A stretch of 64,000 bases of DNA from Toxorhynchites rutilus septentrionalis (taxonomy: Eukaryota > Arthropoda > Insecta > Diptera > Culicidae). The notes below the pieces were generated by a model. The model saw nothing but the letters and a program-made list of their open reading frames with translations, was not told the DNA's origin and made no database searches. The translations under genes were made by a program, and so were the position numbers. Positions 12,975-24,974 of this stretch are shown piece by piece (position 1 is the stretch's first letter; each line of letters opens with the position of its first letter). The stretch is from NCBI RefSeq assembly GCF_029784135.1, contig NC_073746.1, positions 79,383,704-79,447,703 on the forward strand, read 5' to 3'.

Positions 12975-15258
12975 TTGTTTCCTAGACTTGTTGTTTACTA
13001 AGTGCACAGAAGATTTACATGTTTCGAAAGCTGAATGTCCTCTTTGGAAAAATGAAAAATTCCACACCGCTATAGAATACTCTTTATTTATCGATAGCAC
13101 AAGTACACGTCCCGCCGATTGCGAATTTGAGATAAATTTTGATTTCAAAATAACAGACTACGAGCAAATTAATTGTAAGCTTAATGATATAAATTGGTCA
13201 TTTCTACTTAAAGATGAAAGGAACATAGACAAAGCTGTTGAAATTTTTGATGATAATCTGTATAGAATCATAAGCGAACATGTTCCAACAAGAAAGAAAA
13301 AACTTAATACAAAATTCAAAAACACCAGTATGGTTCACCCGTGATATTAAAAATCTCAAAAACAAAAAACAAAAAGCTCATAAAAGATACAAAGCAAAGC
13401 AAACTTTGGATAACTTAACAATATACAAAGATATTTGTAAAAACCTTGATTCGAAAATATCACTACAATATGAAAGCTATATTACAAGGATAGAAAATAA
13501 TATTAAATCCGATCCTAAGAAATTTTTCAATTTTGCCAGCGATAAGATGAAATCTAATAATTTCCCATCAAGTATGAAATTTGGAGAATACGTTGGATCA
13601 AATGATAGTGATATTAGTAATCAATTCGCCCGTTTTTTCCAAGGTAACTACACAACAAATAACGTGGTTCGAGATTACGATTATTTTTCGTTTTTACCCG
13701 AGTGTGCAAACTCGGTCTCAATTGATAATATTACCGCTAACGATCTTCTTGTCGCGCTGGAGGATCTAGATTCATCTAAAGGTCCCGGGCCGGATGGTAT
13801 CCCTCCAATGTTGTTGAAACAGTTGGCATCGGCTTTCGTTCAGCCCTTGTCCTTGCTTTTCAATTTATCGCTAAAATTCGCAATATTTCCTTCTGTCTGG
13901 AAAAAATCATTCCTACTACCCATATTCAAATCTGGTAACCGTTCTGACATAAGTAACTATCGTGGCATCGCCATATTATCTTGTATTCCCAAATTATTTG
14001 AATCCATTGTCAATACTAAAATGTTCAATCAGTTAAAACATTATATTTCACCGAATCAACATGGTTTTTATAAAGGAAGATCCACTACCACAAATCTATT
14101 AGAATTTGTATCCTATTCTCTTGCGGTAATGGATAGAGGCAATTTTGTCGCAACTCTTTATACAGACTTCAGCAAGGCTTTCGACAGAGTAGATATTTCA
14201 ATGCTTATTTTCAAGCTATAACGTATGGGAGTAACTGGAACTCTATTGAAGTGGGTAGAATCTTACCTCACCAATAGAACACAGTTTGTTCGTTATAGAG
14301 GAAAAATCTTTAGTCCAGTGTATGTCACATCCGGAGTTCCACAAGGTTCTCACTTAGGCCCTTTCCTTTTTATCCTATTCGTAAATGATGTGTCACTAGT
14401 ATTAACTAACCTCAACATTCTAATATATGCTGATGATATGAAATTGTACATGGAAGTAACCAAATGTAGTGATCTTGTGATTTTCCAACAAGAAGTAGAT
14501 GTTTTCTTCGAATGGTGCGTGAAAAGTCTTTTAGATATTAATGTGAAAAAATGTAATATTATATCGTATACTCGAAAACATGAAACTTATGACTTCATAT
14601 GTTCTCTAGGATTTGAAACTGTAGAGAGATGCGTCAAAATTAGAGATTAAGGTATAATTCTTGATTCGAAACTCACTTTTGGCGAACATAACAATACAAT
14701 GATCAATAAAGCAAATAGTATGCTCGGTTTCATAAAAAGATCTAGTTACAATTTCAGTGATCCATACACAACAAAAACATTGTATATAAGTTTTGTTAGA
14801 TCTATTTTAGAATATTGCAGTGTTGTATGGGCACCCTATCAAGAACTGCACTCCAATCAAATAGAATCAGTACAAAAACAACTTTTATTATTTGCCCTGA
14901 GAAAGCTAGGCTGGACAACATATCCCCTTCCCCCATATGAAGCTCGTTGTATGTTAATAAATATTGAAACACTTGAGAAACGCAGATAAATTGCCACAAT
15001 GTCATGTTTAATTGACTTAGTTTCACACAGGAAGTTCTGAAAACTTACTTGAAAATCTAAATTTTTATGCACCAACACGAACCTTGCGAGCACGCAATTC
15101 GTTCAAACCAACTTCATTTCGAACTTTATATGCTATGAATGGCCCACTTAATAGAATGATGAGAACGTACAATAAGTACAGTAATGTAATTGATGTGACA
15201 ATGACGAAGAAATTATTGAAAAAGTCATTGACTGAAAGATCATTGTATTCGTGAATTA
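12975..15258 (+). pseudogene. LINE reverse transcriptase (ORF2 C-terminal part)
   Basis: Reading resumes after the SINE duplication. A one-base frame change near 13325 leads into the RT. Visible motifs are GPGPDGIPP (finger), YTDFSKAFDRVD (palm A, catalytic Asp), SGVPQGSHLGP (palm B) and YADDMKLY (palm C, catalytic Asp pair). In-frame TAA codons at 14219-14221 and 14648-14650 break an otherwise continuous frame. A further stop and frame change occur near 14987-15050, then the C-terminal part continues to a TGA near 15255. The GVPQGS and thumb pattern suit the CR1 superfamily. The enzyme would copy element RNA at the nick; this copy is dead. Confidence 0.9.
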
Positions 15259-15589
15259 CAGTTTTGTCATATATGTTTGCTGCGTTGCATTTCGTAATTC
15301 ATTATTAATACAAAATACATGATACCTCTAATAATTGATTTTCATAAATATAGCTATTAATTATTCATTAAGTATAATGTAATTGTGAGCAATGTATGTA
15401 ATTGTTGTCTACTATAGTTAGACGAAATTAAGAAAACCAAAGAAAACCAAAGAAATTGCTTCCGAACTTGATGAGAGATGAAATGAGCATTTTGAACGCA
15501 ATTTGTTGGTGCCAATCAGTGCCAAACACGATGCAAAACTCGGTGCAAAAACGATGCTGACAACAAAACAAGATCTATTGTCATCACGA

Positions 15590-15770
15590 AAAAATGCGAA
15601 AAAATGCCAATAAAAATGGATATCTCGATTTTTCATTCGGAACTTGCTACTAGATGTTGATTTGCACGATAATATACCCTATGCAAAATATTAGCTTATT
15701 CGGACTTCACCAAACGTTAAAATTTGAGTTTTTTGAAAAACGGAAAATCACCGAAAATCGAGGTTTAAAA
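15590..15770. repeat. Fragment of foldback MITE family B
   Basis: The segment around TTTTTCATTCGGAACTTG and GATTTGCACGATAATATACC closely matches the left arm of the element at 6046-7247 (near 6370-6450). Neither terminus is present, so it is a decayed internal fragment. Confidence 0.8.
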
Positions 15771-16395
15771 TAAAAGTCACAGGAGGGTTGTGTCCTAGAC
15801 ACCACCGCATAGTTGACGTAGGATTCCGTTAGACTATCTGTTGATTTTGGACATGTTTGCAAAATCACATCGTTAAACTCTTTGATAATGATTTGGTGAC
15901 CCTGAAAAGTTCCGTTTTGTTTAGTTGTTGCGTATTGTTTGTTCACCACCAGTGTTTTCCGAGTGATGTTGACAGAAGTATGGAAAACAGTCGTTGGATG
16001 GTGCGTATCAGATGAAAGATACCATCCTCTGTGATCCTAGACGAGATGCCTCCTGTGTTATGTATGGATGAAATAAAGGAAAAAAATCTCGCTAATGTAA
16101 TATAAGATAAGTACCAATACCAAACACAATTATCAATTTTTATCATAAGTAAAAACATGTTACTTTAATATAGAGAAAACATATTTGAAATTGCAAAGGT
16201 AATTTTCTTTTATAATTTTTACTTTCTGAGTGTTTATTCAACCCAATGCGAATTTAAACTGGAATAACAACACCTAATACTATATGTAGAACAATCACTT
16301 TTTCTTTTATTTCTTCACTTTTCCAATTTTTCTCGCCGTATAAACTTTCCTTGGATGAAAATGAACACAACAAAACATACAGCTTGAACCAAACG
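15771..16395. other. No gene recognised
   Basis: AT-rich sequence in which I see no supported gene or repeat. Confidence 0.5.
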
Positions 16396-16396
16396 A

Positions 16397-16412
16397 CCCG
16401 CTTTCGAGCGGG
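16397..16412. other. Short perfect hairpin with TTCG loop
   Basis: CCCGCT and AGCGGG form a six-base stem around a TTCG tetraloop, unusually GC-rich for this region. No coding context or promoter was identified, so its role, if any, is unknown. Confidence 0.45.
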
Positions 16413-16649
16413 AACACACCTTGGTTTTTATTTATGAAAATTGAAATAATGACTTGATATACATTTTTAACACAACTGCTACCATATACAATTTTACACT
16501 TACACTTGTGCTAAATTTTTCACAATATACGATCGGTCATTGATATGAAATTTCACGAAGCAACCAACATTAAAGTTCCAAATTTAAATTTTGTTTACTA
16601 GAATTAATCGTATCACTCACCTTACTTTGCAATATGAAAACGCCCTCGA

Positions 16650-16905
16650 ATTGCATATATTTGCAATGTCGATTTCCCCCGGACACCTTGATAATGATGT
16701 CTCTGTTAGAGAATACATTTCGGTAGGAACAAAAGCTTCCCCTACTTTCATGTATTGCAACGCCGATTTCCCCCAGACAGCTTGGTTTTGATGTCTCTGT
16801 TAGGGAATACACTTCGGTACAAACAAAAGCTCCCACTACTTTCATGTATTTTCAATGCCGATTTCCCCCAGGTAGCTTGGTTTAGATGTCTCTGTTAGGG
16901 ACCCG
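16650..16905. repeat. 94-bp tandem repeat, about 2.7 units
   Basis: The phrase CGATTTCCCCC followed by TGTCTCTGTTAGRGA recurs three times (the latter at 16699, 16792 and 16887), giving a period of 93-95 bases. Units differ by scattered substitutions, so it is an old array or an internal part of a larger repeat. Confidence 0.85.
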
Positions 16906-17189
16906 CCGCATGTGTCGTCAATTTCGACCAATCAGAAGTGGGTATTTCCGTTATGATAGGGGTTGAGATTCTTCAATTGTTCGATAGTTAGTTTCATGGA
17001 ATATATTATTTTTTTCAATATAAAAAATTGTTATGGAGTACCGAAATCGATTGACTCAAAAATTTCAACAATCCATCATGAAATGACTGAGCAATAAGCA
17101 TTTGAAATTGGACAATTTTCACGATGTGCTCGAATTTAGATTTTCAATTTATACCCCAATATGTTCCCGAAAGACGTATTCCTACGTCA

Positions 17190-17453
17190 AAAAAAAAGTT
17201 TGTTGCCAAATGTCTTAAAATTGCATGACACGTTGAGATTTACAGTTATTTCGATTTCCTTTCTCCTCCCTTGAGTGATTTTTCGATTTTCAAAAATCTC
17301 AAACTTTGACCGCTTTGCGCCACTCTCCCTTAAGTCCGATTGAGCTGAAAATCGGCATAGGGTGTTTTTTTTTCAGAGGTGGTAAACATTTTGTATAGGG
17401 TAACTTTTTGAAATTTTAGGATCGATTTTTCCCATACATTCATTGGCACCCTA
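17190..17453. mobile_element. 5'-truncated copy of foldback MITE family B
   Basis: The right part matches the right arm of the element at 6046-7247, including GACCGCTTTGCGCC and the terminus CATTCATTGGCACCCTA at 17453. No left terminus is seen; the copy seems to start near the GACGTATTCCTACGTC motif at 17173-17188. Confidence 0.78.
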
Positions 17454-18590
17454 ATGTGTATACAAGGAGTGAGAGCTCAACTAAATACAAAAAACTGGTT
17501 ACACATCAGTACCGCGTTGCGTTCTGAGGACTGATGCTAATTATTAGTACTGTAGATTTCACCAAAAACTACAAAAGTTCGATGACCATAAATTATATGA
17601 TAATATTATAAAAATAAATACATAACGCGCTCTAAAAGATTCTCCACACAATTGATACTAGAGGAGTTAATTTTTCGAGAATATCAACTCACGCAATTTA
17701 GTTGGGTGTTAATTGTAATGGGCATGTCTAACAGATTTGGTGTATAAAGTTGCTTAGTTCTTTTTTAACACCTAATAATATGAAATACATACATCCGCTT
17801 GACATGACTGAGTAGTTGCTTAAAAATATCAAACACATGCTTTTTTTCATTCTATATTCGGTATATTCTTGAGAATGGCTAGTAAAAAAGAATGTTTTTA
17901 CAGTCTCTAGTATTAGATTTTGATGTAAAATCGATTGTTTGTGCTATTTCCCTACAAAACTACTATTTTGCAACGCATTGACTTTTTATCAATGTTTATG
18001 TTTTCCTGAAATTGTCCATGCAACACTTTCAATTTGGGTTACATATATAAGCCAATTTTTGAAAAATTTTCCTAGAATCTTTATTAATTTTTCAAAAAAA
18101 TCATCGGCAAACTCCGTGTTTCTAACAGACAGCTGGCGTATAAAATTAGAATTTTCAAAAAGAAGGTTCATTATCGAAGATACTCCCTTATACAAAAATA
18201 AGTCGCTATTAGAATTTTTCATATCACAGTGGAAGTTATAATTTGGGTAGCCATCCGGATAATTTAGCATGGAAGTGCTCTATAGTAATGTACAGCTTAC
18301 TATTTTATAATGCAAATTTTTGCGTGGGAAAATCAAAGCAGCATAAATGGGATGTGAAAAAAATATATCAATACAACCGCAAAAGGCCACTTGAATTGAT
18401 ATTATAATCAGTATGGAACCAGAATTTTCCTAATGGCTCCAAAAGAAATGGTGTTCCCTCGAAAGAAGGATGACTCCCCTGAGACTCTATCTTCTTAACG
18501 TATTAAGGAGCGCTCACGAATTTTCTCATGTTTCGCGTTCCGAATCATGGATCACGAAATATTCCGTGTTTTCTACACTTGATGGCTAAA
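17454..18590. other. No gene recognised
   Basis: AT-rich sequence. A 100-codon plus-strand frame at 17939-18241 has no recognisable domain and is matched by a similar frame on the other strand, so I do not call it. Confidence 0.5.
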
Positions 18591-18797
18591 TTGTTGGTCT
18601 GCCAAGAATCCAACAAGGCGTACCGATGGATCGCTTTCGTCTAATCCACACCGAAGGCAACGATCTCATTCGTGGAATCCGAACAAATGAAGCGTACAAG
18701 TTTGCCCCAAAACGTGCGGTCCCAGAGGAATGTCGTAAATTCATAAAATTTTCGTTAACTTACGATTTATTGAATTTGGTTACTTTTATTTTATGAC
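18591..18797 (+). pseudogene. Unidentified peptide-like fragment
   Basis: An open stretch of about 68 codons begins just after a TAA and ends at TGA near 18795. Its composition is protein-like rather than AT-biased noise (segments PRIQQGVPMDRFRLIHTEG and AYKFAPKRAVPEECRKF), then it becomes low-complexity. The only ATG would give 56 residues. No domain is recognised. It may be a fragment of a transposon or a processed host gene. Confidence 0.3.
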
Positions 18798-20027
18798 CAA
18801 AAAATACTCCAAATATAAAATAAACAAATCTAAAATTGAGGATAGATACAATCAGGGTTGCCAATAATATTTTTCAGAAAACTGGAAGATTAATCTTGAA
18901 AAAACTGGAAGAACACTGGATCCTGTAAAATCGTTTTATTTTAAGAAAATCGGCTATGATTTATTTAAAAAAAAAAATTATCCATGCTTCAGAAGGGATT
19001 TCCGTCGAGGTTTCGTGTAGTATTTATTATAGTTCATAAAACGACGTTTTCCTCCACTAGAAACTTATTGTGAACCTTTGCCACATTTGTACACGGCCCA
19101 GACCGAAATGGATGTAGATCTCCTTTATACTCTCCTTTTTACTCTTGGAAAACACTAGTGGACTTATTCTATACCAAAACATATTACTTCTTATGGCAGG
19201 CTTGTCCAGACCAAATTTTGTTATCAAAATCACAATGATATATTTCCTTCAGCTGTAGAAAGTATTTTTGGAAAAAATATACGTATTAAGCATACTTGAA
19301 ATGAAACACTATAGTTGGTCCGACCAGAACCTAACAGAAACTAGCAGTGAGTCATCAAGCATTAGAAGAACCCGTTACCTAAAAAATTAATACACCGACG
19401 GTGAAACAACAGATTAACAGACCATGAACACAAAATTGTCAAACGCTCACTAACACTCGCAAATAGGATAATATCTGAAAAAGAAAATAAAAGCATTCAG
19501 AATAACAACAAACCACGAAGGAACGTAGAATTTGGAACCAGTACAGTTGAAATACAGTTAAAATACAAATAATTACAATTTTCGTTTGGCAGCGGACTAC
19601 GTAATACAGTGAGTTACCTCTAATTCTAGCTAATTGCACAGACCTGTGATGTGACACGAATAATTTGACATTTTCGCATCTAATCGGACATTGTTGTAAA
19701 CATCGAGTTTGGGTCCCAAATTATGGCTCCAGATTGAAAGTAGCCACCAGAAGTTGACACTGTACAACTGTCATCGCGAATGTTCAATAACAGGTCGCAA
19801 TTAGGGGGGATGGGAGTACCGTTTTTACTGTTACCGAAAACCGTCTATATACACTCTACCGAAAATATCGGTTTTAGGTAACGAGAAAACTGGTAAACAA
19901 GGTGTTTGAAAAAATATAATTAATAATTGTTTTGAACCTAGCAACATTGGGGTCCCCACAACACTGTTTCATGCAATCACACAAAAGATGAATCGTCGTA
20001 TCACAACAATTCAAACTGTCCATGTGA
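18798..20027. other. No gene recognised
   Basis: AT-rich sequence with no supported gene. CAGGGTTGCCA at 18854 looks like a hAT-type terminus but has no inverted partner nearby. Confidence 0.45.
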
Positions 20028-20052
20028 TGTGTGTGTGTGTGTGTGTACGTGT
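20028..20052. repeat. Short (TG)n microsatellite
   Basis: An alternating GT run of about ten units with minor interruption. Confidence 0.9.
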
Positions 20053-20510
20053 AATGCATGCAATCCGCTCACTGGAAATGAATCAATATTTTGTCCCCCT
20101 CTTACTCTCTCCATCTTTCTCTCGAGACGATGACAGTGTGAGTGATACATTGTTTAGATCATTTTGCTAGTGAAGGAAACGTCAGATTTAAAAACGCAAA
20201 ACAGTAAAAGTAAAATTTCTAAGAGTGAGTGTGCAATATATCAATATAGAAATGAAATTCGAAACAAAACCAAAACTGGTTCTGGAAATCTTACTATAAA
20301 TAAAATCGCTAAAAAATAAAGCGCGGTCGTCGTGAACAGTCGTAAACAGTCGTAAATGGTCGTATTCCTGACGTAAACACAAACAGAGTGAGAGAATGAG
20401 CAGTGAGCAGCTGCGATGTGTTTTTTTGTGTGAGGAGAGAGTGTGCGCGTCTGCGTGTGTTCGTTTGCGTGCATGCATGTGCGTGTATGTGTTTGTATAT
20501 GCTTTTTTTT

Positions 20511-21950
20511 TAGAGTAGAGAGTAGAGAGAGTAGAAAGTAGAGAGAGTAGAGAGAGTAGAGAGTCTCTGAGAGAGTAGAGAGTAGAGAGAGTAGAAATAG
20601 AGTAGAGAGTAGAAAGAGTAGAGAGTAGGGAGAGTAGAGAGTAGAGATAGTAGAGAGAGTAGAGAGAGTAGAAAGTAGAGAGAGTGGAGAGTAGAGAAAG
20701 TAGAGCGTAGAGAGAGTAGAGAAAGTAGAGAGTAGGAAGAGTAGGGAGAGTAGAGAGATAGAGAGTAGAGAGAGTAGAGAGAGTAGAGAGAGTAGAGAGA
20801 GTAGAGAGTAGAGAGTAGGGAGAGTAGAGAGTAGAGAGAGTAGAGAGAGTAGAGAGATAGTAGAGAGTAGAGAGAGTACAGAGTTGAGAGTAGAGAGAGT
20901 AGAAAGTAGGGAGAGTAGAGAGAATAGAGAGTAGAGAGAGTAGAGTGTAGGGAGAGCAGAGAGTAGAGAGAGTAGAGAGTAGGGAGAGTAGAGAATAGAG
21001 AGTAGGGAGAATAGAGAGAGTAGAGAGTAGATAGAGAGTAGAGAGTAGAGAGTAGAGAGACTAGAGAAAGTAGAGAGTAGAGAAAGTAGAGAGTAGAGAC
21101 AGTAGAGAGTAGAGAGAGTAGAGAGTAGAGAGAATAGAGAGTAGAGAGTAGAGCGTAGAGAGAGTAGAGAGTAGAGAGAGTAGAGAGTAGAGAGTAGGGA
21201 GAATAGAGAGAGTAGAGAGTAGAGAAAGTAAAGAGAGCAGAGAGTAGATAATAGAGAGAGTAGAGAGTAGAGAGTAAAGAGACTAGAGAAAGTAGAGAGT
21301 AGAGAGAGTAGATAGTAGAGGGAGTAGAAAGTAGAGAGAGTAGAGAGTAGAGAAAGTGGAGAGTAGAGAGTAGAGAGTAGAAAGCAGAGAGTGAAGAGTT
21401 GAGAGTAGAGAGTAGAGAGTAGAGAGTAGAGAGTAGGGAGTAGAGAGTAGAGAGTAGAGAGTAGAGAGAGAGTAGAGAGAGTACTGAGTAGAGAATAGAG
21501 AGTAGAGAGAGTACAGAGTAGAGAATAGAGAGAGTAGAGAGTAGAGATAGTAGAGAGTAGAGAGTGGAGAGAGTAGAGAGTAGAGAGAGTGAAGAGTAGA
21601 GAGAGTAGAGAGTAGAGACGGTACAGAGTAGAGAGTAGAGATAGTAGAGAGTAGGGAGAGTAGAGAGAGTAGAGAGAGAAGAGAATAGAGAGAGTAGAGA
21701 GAGTAGAAAGTAGATAGAGTAGACAGTAGATAGATTAGATAGAGTAGAGAGAGTAGAGAGTAGAGAGTAGATAATAGAGAGAGTAGAGAGTAAAGAGATT
21801 AGAGAAAGTAGAGAGTAGAAAGAGTAGAGAGTAGAGAGTAGTGAGAGTGGAGAGAAAGTGGAAAGTTTAAAATAAAGAGCAGAGAGTGGAGAGAAGAGAG
21901 AACAAAGTACAGAGTAGATAGTAGGAAATGAAGAGTAGAGAGTTGGAAGT
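20511..21950. repeat. GA-rich minisatellite, (TAGAGAG)-type
   Basis: About 1.4 kb made of variants of TAGAGAG and TAGAGAGAG with occasional GGGAG, AAAG and ATAG variants. One strand is nearly pure purine apart from the T of each unit. The array is irregular, with no fixed higher-order unit that I can see, and fades out on the right into AGAGT-rich sequence. There is no coding potential. Confidence 0.95.
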
Positions 21951-22178
21951 CAAAGTCAAAATTGAAATAGCAGCAATTGATCGCAGAGAAAGAGTAGAAG
22001 TTTGAGACATAGAGACATTTGGACTAAACAAACAGTGAATAAAAGAAAAAAAAAGTTGCGAGAGTCTGTTTGAGTGCAATAGCAAACCTATTCCAATGAC
22101 TTTGCGTAAACCAATAAAAACATAGAATTGGGCCGCTAGTTACCTATATAACCTTCGTGGAATAAGCAATCGAGGAGT

Positions 22179-24090
22179 CGTCAAATGCTGTCGAGGTAAC
22201 AAAATTATCAAGTGCGAGGGATCCAGCACCAGCGGCCTCCAACAGCACCTAAGATCGCAACATAACATTCAGCTGAATAAACGACCATCAGAACCAGAAG
22301 TTCCCGCAACCAACCAGATTGCTCCGAAGAGATCTGCAATTGTCTCTCAGTTATTCACGAAGCCACACAATCTGGACGAGGCATACGCTCGGATGTCAGC
22401 GAAGGATGGAATTCCATTCAACGTACTGGCGAAATCAGAGGACATCCGTAGCGTCCTCTTGCTAGAGGCTTTAAAAATTTACCTGTATCCAATCAAAGCG
22501 TCCGTCAAAAAGTGACCAGCTACTACAATCTTGTTGTAAAGGAATATTCAAAGCAGTTCAATGAAATGCGGCAGCTGAATCAAAGAATGAGTTTAACTTT
22601 CGATGAGTGGACATCTTCAGAAAACTGGTGATTTTTAAACATCATTGTCCACCGAGCTGGGTCTGTTTGGAACATAGGTCTGAAGCGCATAATTGGTTCG
22701 ATGGCGACAGACAAGTGTTTTCAGCTTTTAGAATCCAAACTTTCCGACTTTGGTATTTCTCTTTCTGATGATGTAATTGCAATTACAACAATAACTGCTT
22801 CAGTAATGAAGAAAGTGGGAAAGATTTCTTCGTTGCCTCATCAACTATGCCTTGCTCATGGTCGTCTTTCGGTCGTTTCCATTTTATATAAGAAGAACGA
22901 ACCGCACGTTGATGAAAATGTAGAAACAGGTTCGTATGAAAATGTGCAATAAATTTAATCAAGTTCTTTACAAAAAAATATTTTTAAACTCAACGAAGTA
23001 TATGACTCTGACGATGAATTTAGTGATGAAGATAATAACTGGTATCCCGTGGAAGAGAATGATAACAAGGAGTTTGATCATATTCAAGACTTTGCCGGTT
23101 TAATTAAAAAAGTTCGCGACATAGTTAATCTTTTCAGAAGGTCCCCAACAAAAAAATGATATTCTGCAGCGATACGTTAAAGCTGAGTTTGGAAGAGAAA
23201 TTCAGCACATTTTGGATTGTAAGAGTAGATGGAATTCACTTGTGACCATGCTGAAACGATTCCATGAACTAATTAAAACAGTTCAAAAGACGCTCTTGGA
23301 TACCTGTGATAAATTTGATTTGGATGTATCGGACATGCAGCAGATTCAATATGTTGTTGATGCACTGGAGCCTGTTGAAACAGCCGTTGAATATCTTTGC
23401 CATAAGAATTTGAATCTTTACGACGCGTTGGAGGCGAATGAACTGCAAAGTTTAAAGCCTCTTAAAAACAAAGAAACGAAACGACGCAGATATTGCTCTT
23501 CAATTTATGTTGGGTCATTTGGATAAGCAGAACACAACGATCTCACGTCTGCTTTTTGAAGCACGTGCTGACCGCATTTCGGAAAGACGATTTCAATATG
23601 CTGATCTGTACGCTTATTTGACTGATAGGCGAGTTCGTACACCGGGCTTGAAGAATAGCGAAACTTTTGGTATATTTTTCCAAACATCGATGATCGGATG
23701 CGGATGATCAAGGACGAAGCGCAAACTACTTCAAACTGCGATAATGAGACCGAAAAATTAGATCCTGGGTCAGATTGTTCGGATAAACTTTCCATCAAGG
23801 AACAGTTGGAAAACGACTAAAAAAAACAGAGACGACCAATCTGCAACAAGTTCGAATACAAACTTTTCGACAGGTACTTCATTGTCGAAGGCCTTAAAAT
23901 CAGAGTTCACTTACTATCAAGCCGAAGGAGAGAAAGGAAAATATCTCAATTTGCTTCATGATAATCTAGGAGCAATAAAACCAACATCTGTTGATTCTGA
24001 GCGAGTGTTTTCGGTGTCTGGCTATTTTGGGAGTAAAATTCTATCCATCGTTTCAAGAAAAAATATGAGAAATATGATTTTTTTGTTTCC
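22179..24090 (+). pseudogene. hAT-superfamily transposase, degenerate
   Basis: Pieces in several frames give a complete domain order. First is a BED-type zinc finger (22185-22270, with IIKCEGSSTSGLQQHL then RSQH). Next comes a linker open to a TGA at 22512-22514, then after a frame change the segment SLTFDEWTSSENW (near 22590), and VIAITT...ASVMKKVGKIS...HQLCLAHG (22769-22862) of the RNase-H-like core. A middle region at 23212-23500 follows, then the C-terminal dimerisation domain with KPTSVDSERVFS near 23976-24011. Stops and frameshifts are numerous. In hAT elements this enzyme cuts and pastes the element and makes 8-bp duplications. No terminal inverted repeats were found, and the C-terminal end is cut off by LINE sequence at about 24091. 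Confidence 0.85.
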
Positions 24091-24694
24091 AAAATATATA
24101 TTTTTATCAAGGCTCATATGGCGTTCGCCTGACGGGGCCGGAGTTCAATATTTTGACAGTTTTTCTTATTATCTATGTTAGTAATATGTAACCGATTACT
24201 CGCGGTCGGCTCGAGGTTAGTATTACAAGTGTTCTCGTAATTGGGATGTTGCTGTCTCCAATGCTCTGTACGTGTGCTCGACACGGGATACTTCCTATTG
24301 GGATGCAGCTGACCATTAATCAGCAACGCCCCCCTAGTATGTACCCCATATCTAACGTGGTGCGTCTTCTCGACTCGAGGAATCCAGGATAGAATGGTCA
24401 CTAGCCGGCGCAATCATCAGCTCGTGTAGAGTTGTCATGAGCGGTACAACCTTTGGCTCTTGTTGAATGATCAGTGGACTGCACAACCTTCAGCCCGTGC
24501 ATCTGTAAAGAGTGTGTGTATGTATTGCCGCGACTAAGTAAAAGTTTGTCGTTTGGATAGGAGGGATATGAAACGGGGACACAACGAAGGAAACATCATT
24601 AAACGTTGATATCGGCGTTTCTAAGGAACAGGTATATATGAAGCAGAAGATCAGGATCACGGCTACCTAAGATATCCCGGACGGGGATATCCGA

Positions 24695-24910
24695 TTATCT
24701 GCCTTGTGCTCTCAGTGCTCTAGAGAGCTGAGAGCGAGCAGCACGGAACCGGATACACGACCAGACAGCATGCTCGATGTCGTGGTAGCTATCGCCACAA
24801 TCACAAAGATTGTTTGCTGCGAGCCCAATGCGATAGAGATGCGCGTTTAGGTTGTAGTGATTGGACATAAGCCGAGATACCACGCGAATGAAATCACGAC
24901 CTACATTCAA
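24695..24910 (-). pseudogene. LINE ORF2 C-terminal zinc-knuckle region
   Basis: A 71-codon piece contains HLYRIGLAANNLCDCGDSYH and then DIEHAVWSC, a C-x-C...H...C knuckle typical of the end of ORF2 in LINEs with RNase H. It lies directly downstream of the RNase H frame on the same strand and is separated from it by a frame change, so it belongs to the same element. Confidence 0.75.
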
Positions 24911-24974
24911 TCCCTTGAACTATGCACTCGTCGAGACCTTAGGGATAATCGTGTGTAACCAACGACCGAACTCA

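Larger units (their letters stand above)
10781..15453 (+). mobile_element. CR1-like non-LTR retrotransposon, degenerate
   Basis: This is a nearly full-length LINE in plus orientation. In order it holds an ORF1 with a PHD-like Cys/His remnant and a coiled coil (about 10800-12057), an AP-type endonuclease (about 12097-12690), a SINE insertion (12694-12967), and a reverse transcriptase with its C-terminal region ending near 15255. A short 3' UTR follows, ending near 15430-15453 with an AGAAAACCA-type repeat. The RT motifs resemble the CR1/L2/Daphne group. Several frameshifts and in-frame stops make it inactive. The 5' end is uncertain because no duplication flanking the LINE itself was found. 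Confidence 0.85.

Noticed and set aside
18854..18864. CAGGGTTGCCA as the left end of the hAT element at 22.2-24.1 kb
   Set aside because: No inverted partner was found and it lies over 3 kb away across the GA satellite.
20511..21950. CRISPR-like array or coding repeat
   Set aside because: Units are short, irregular and without unique spacers; this is a eukaryotic minisatellite.
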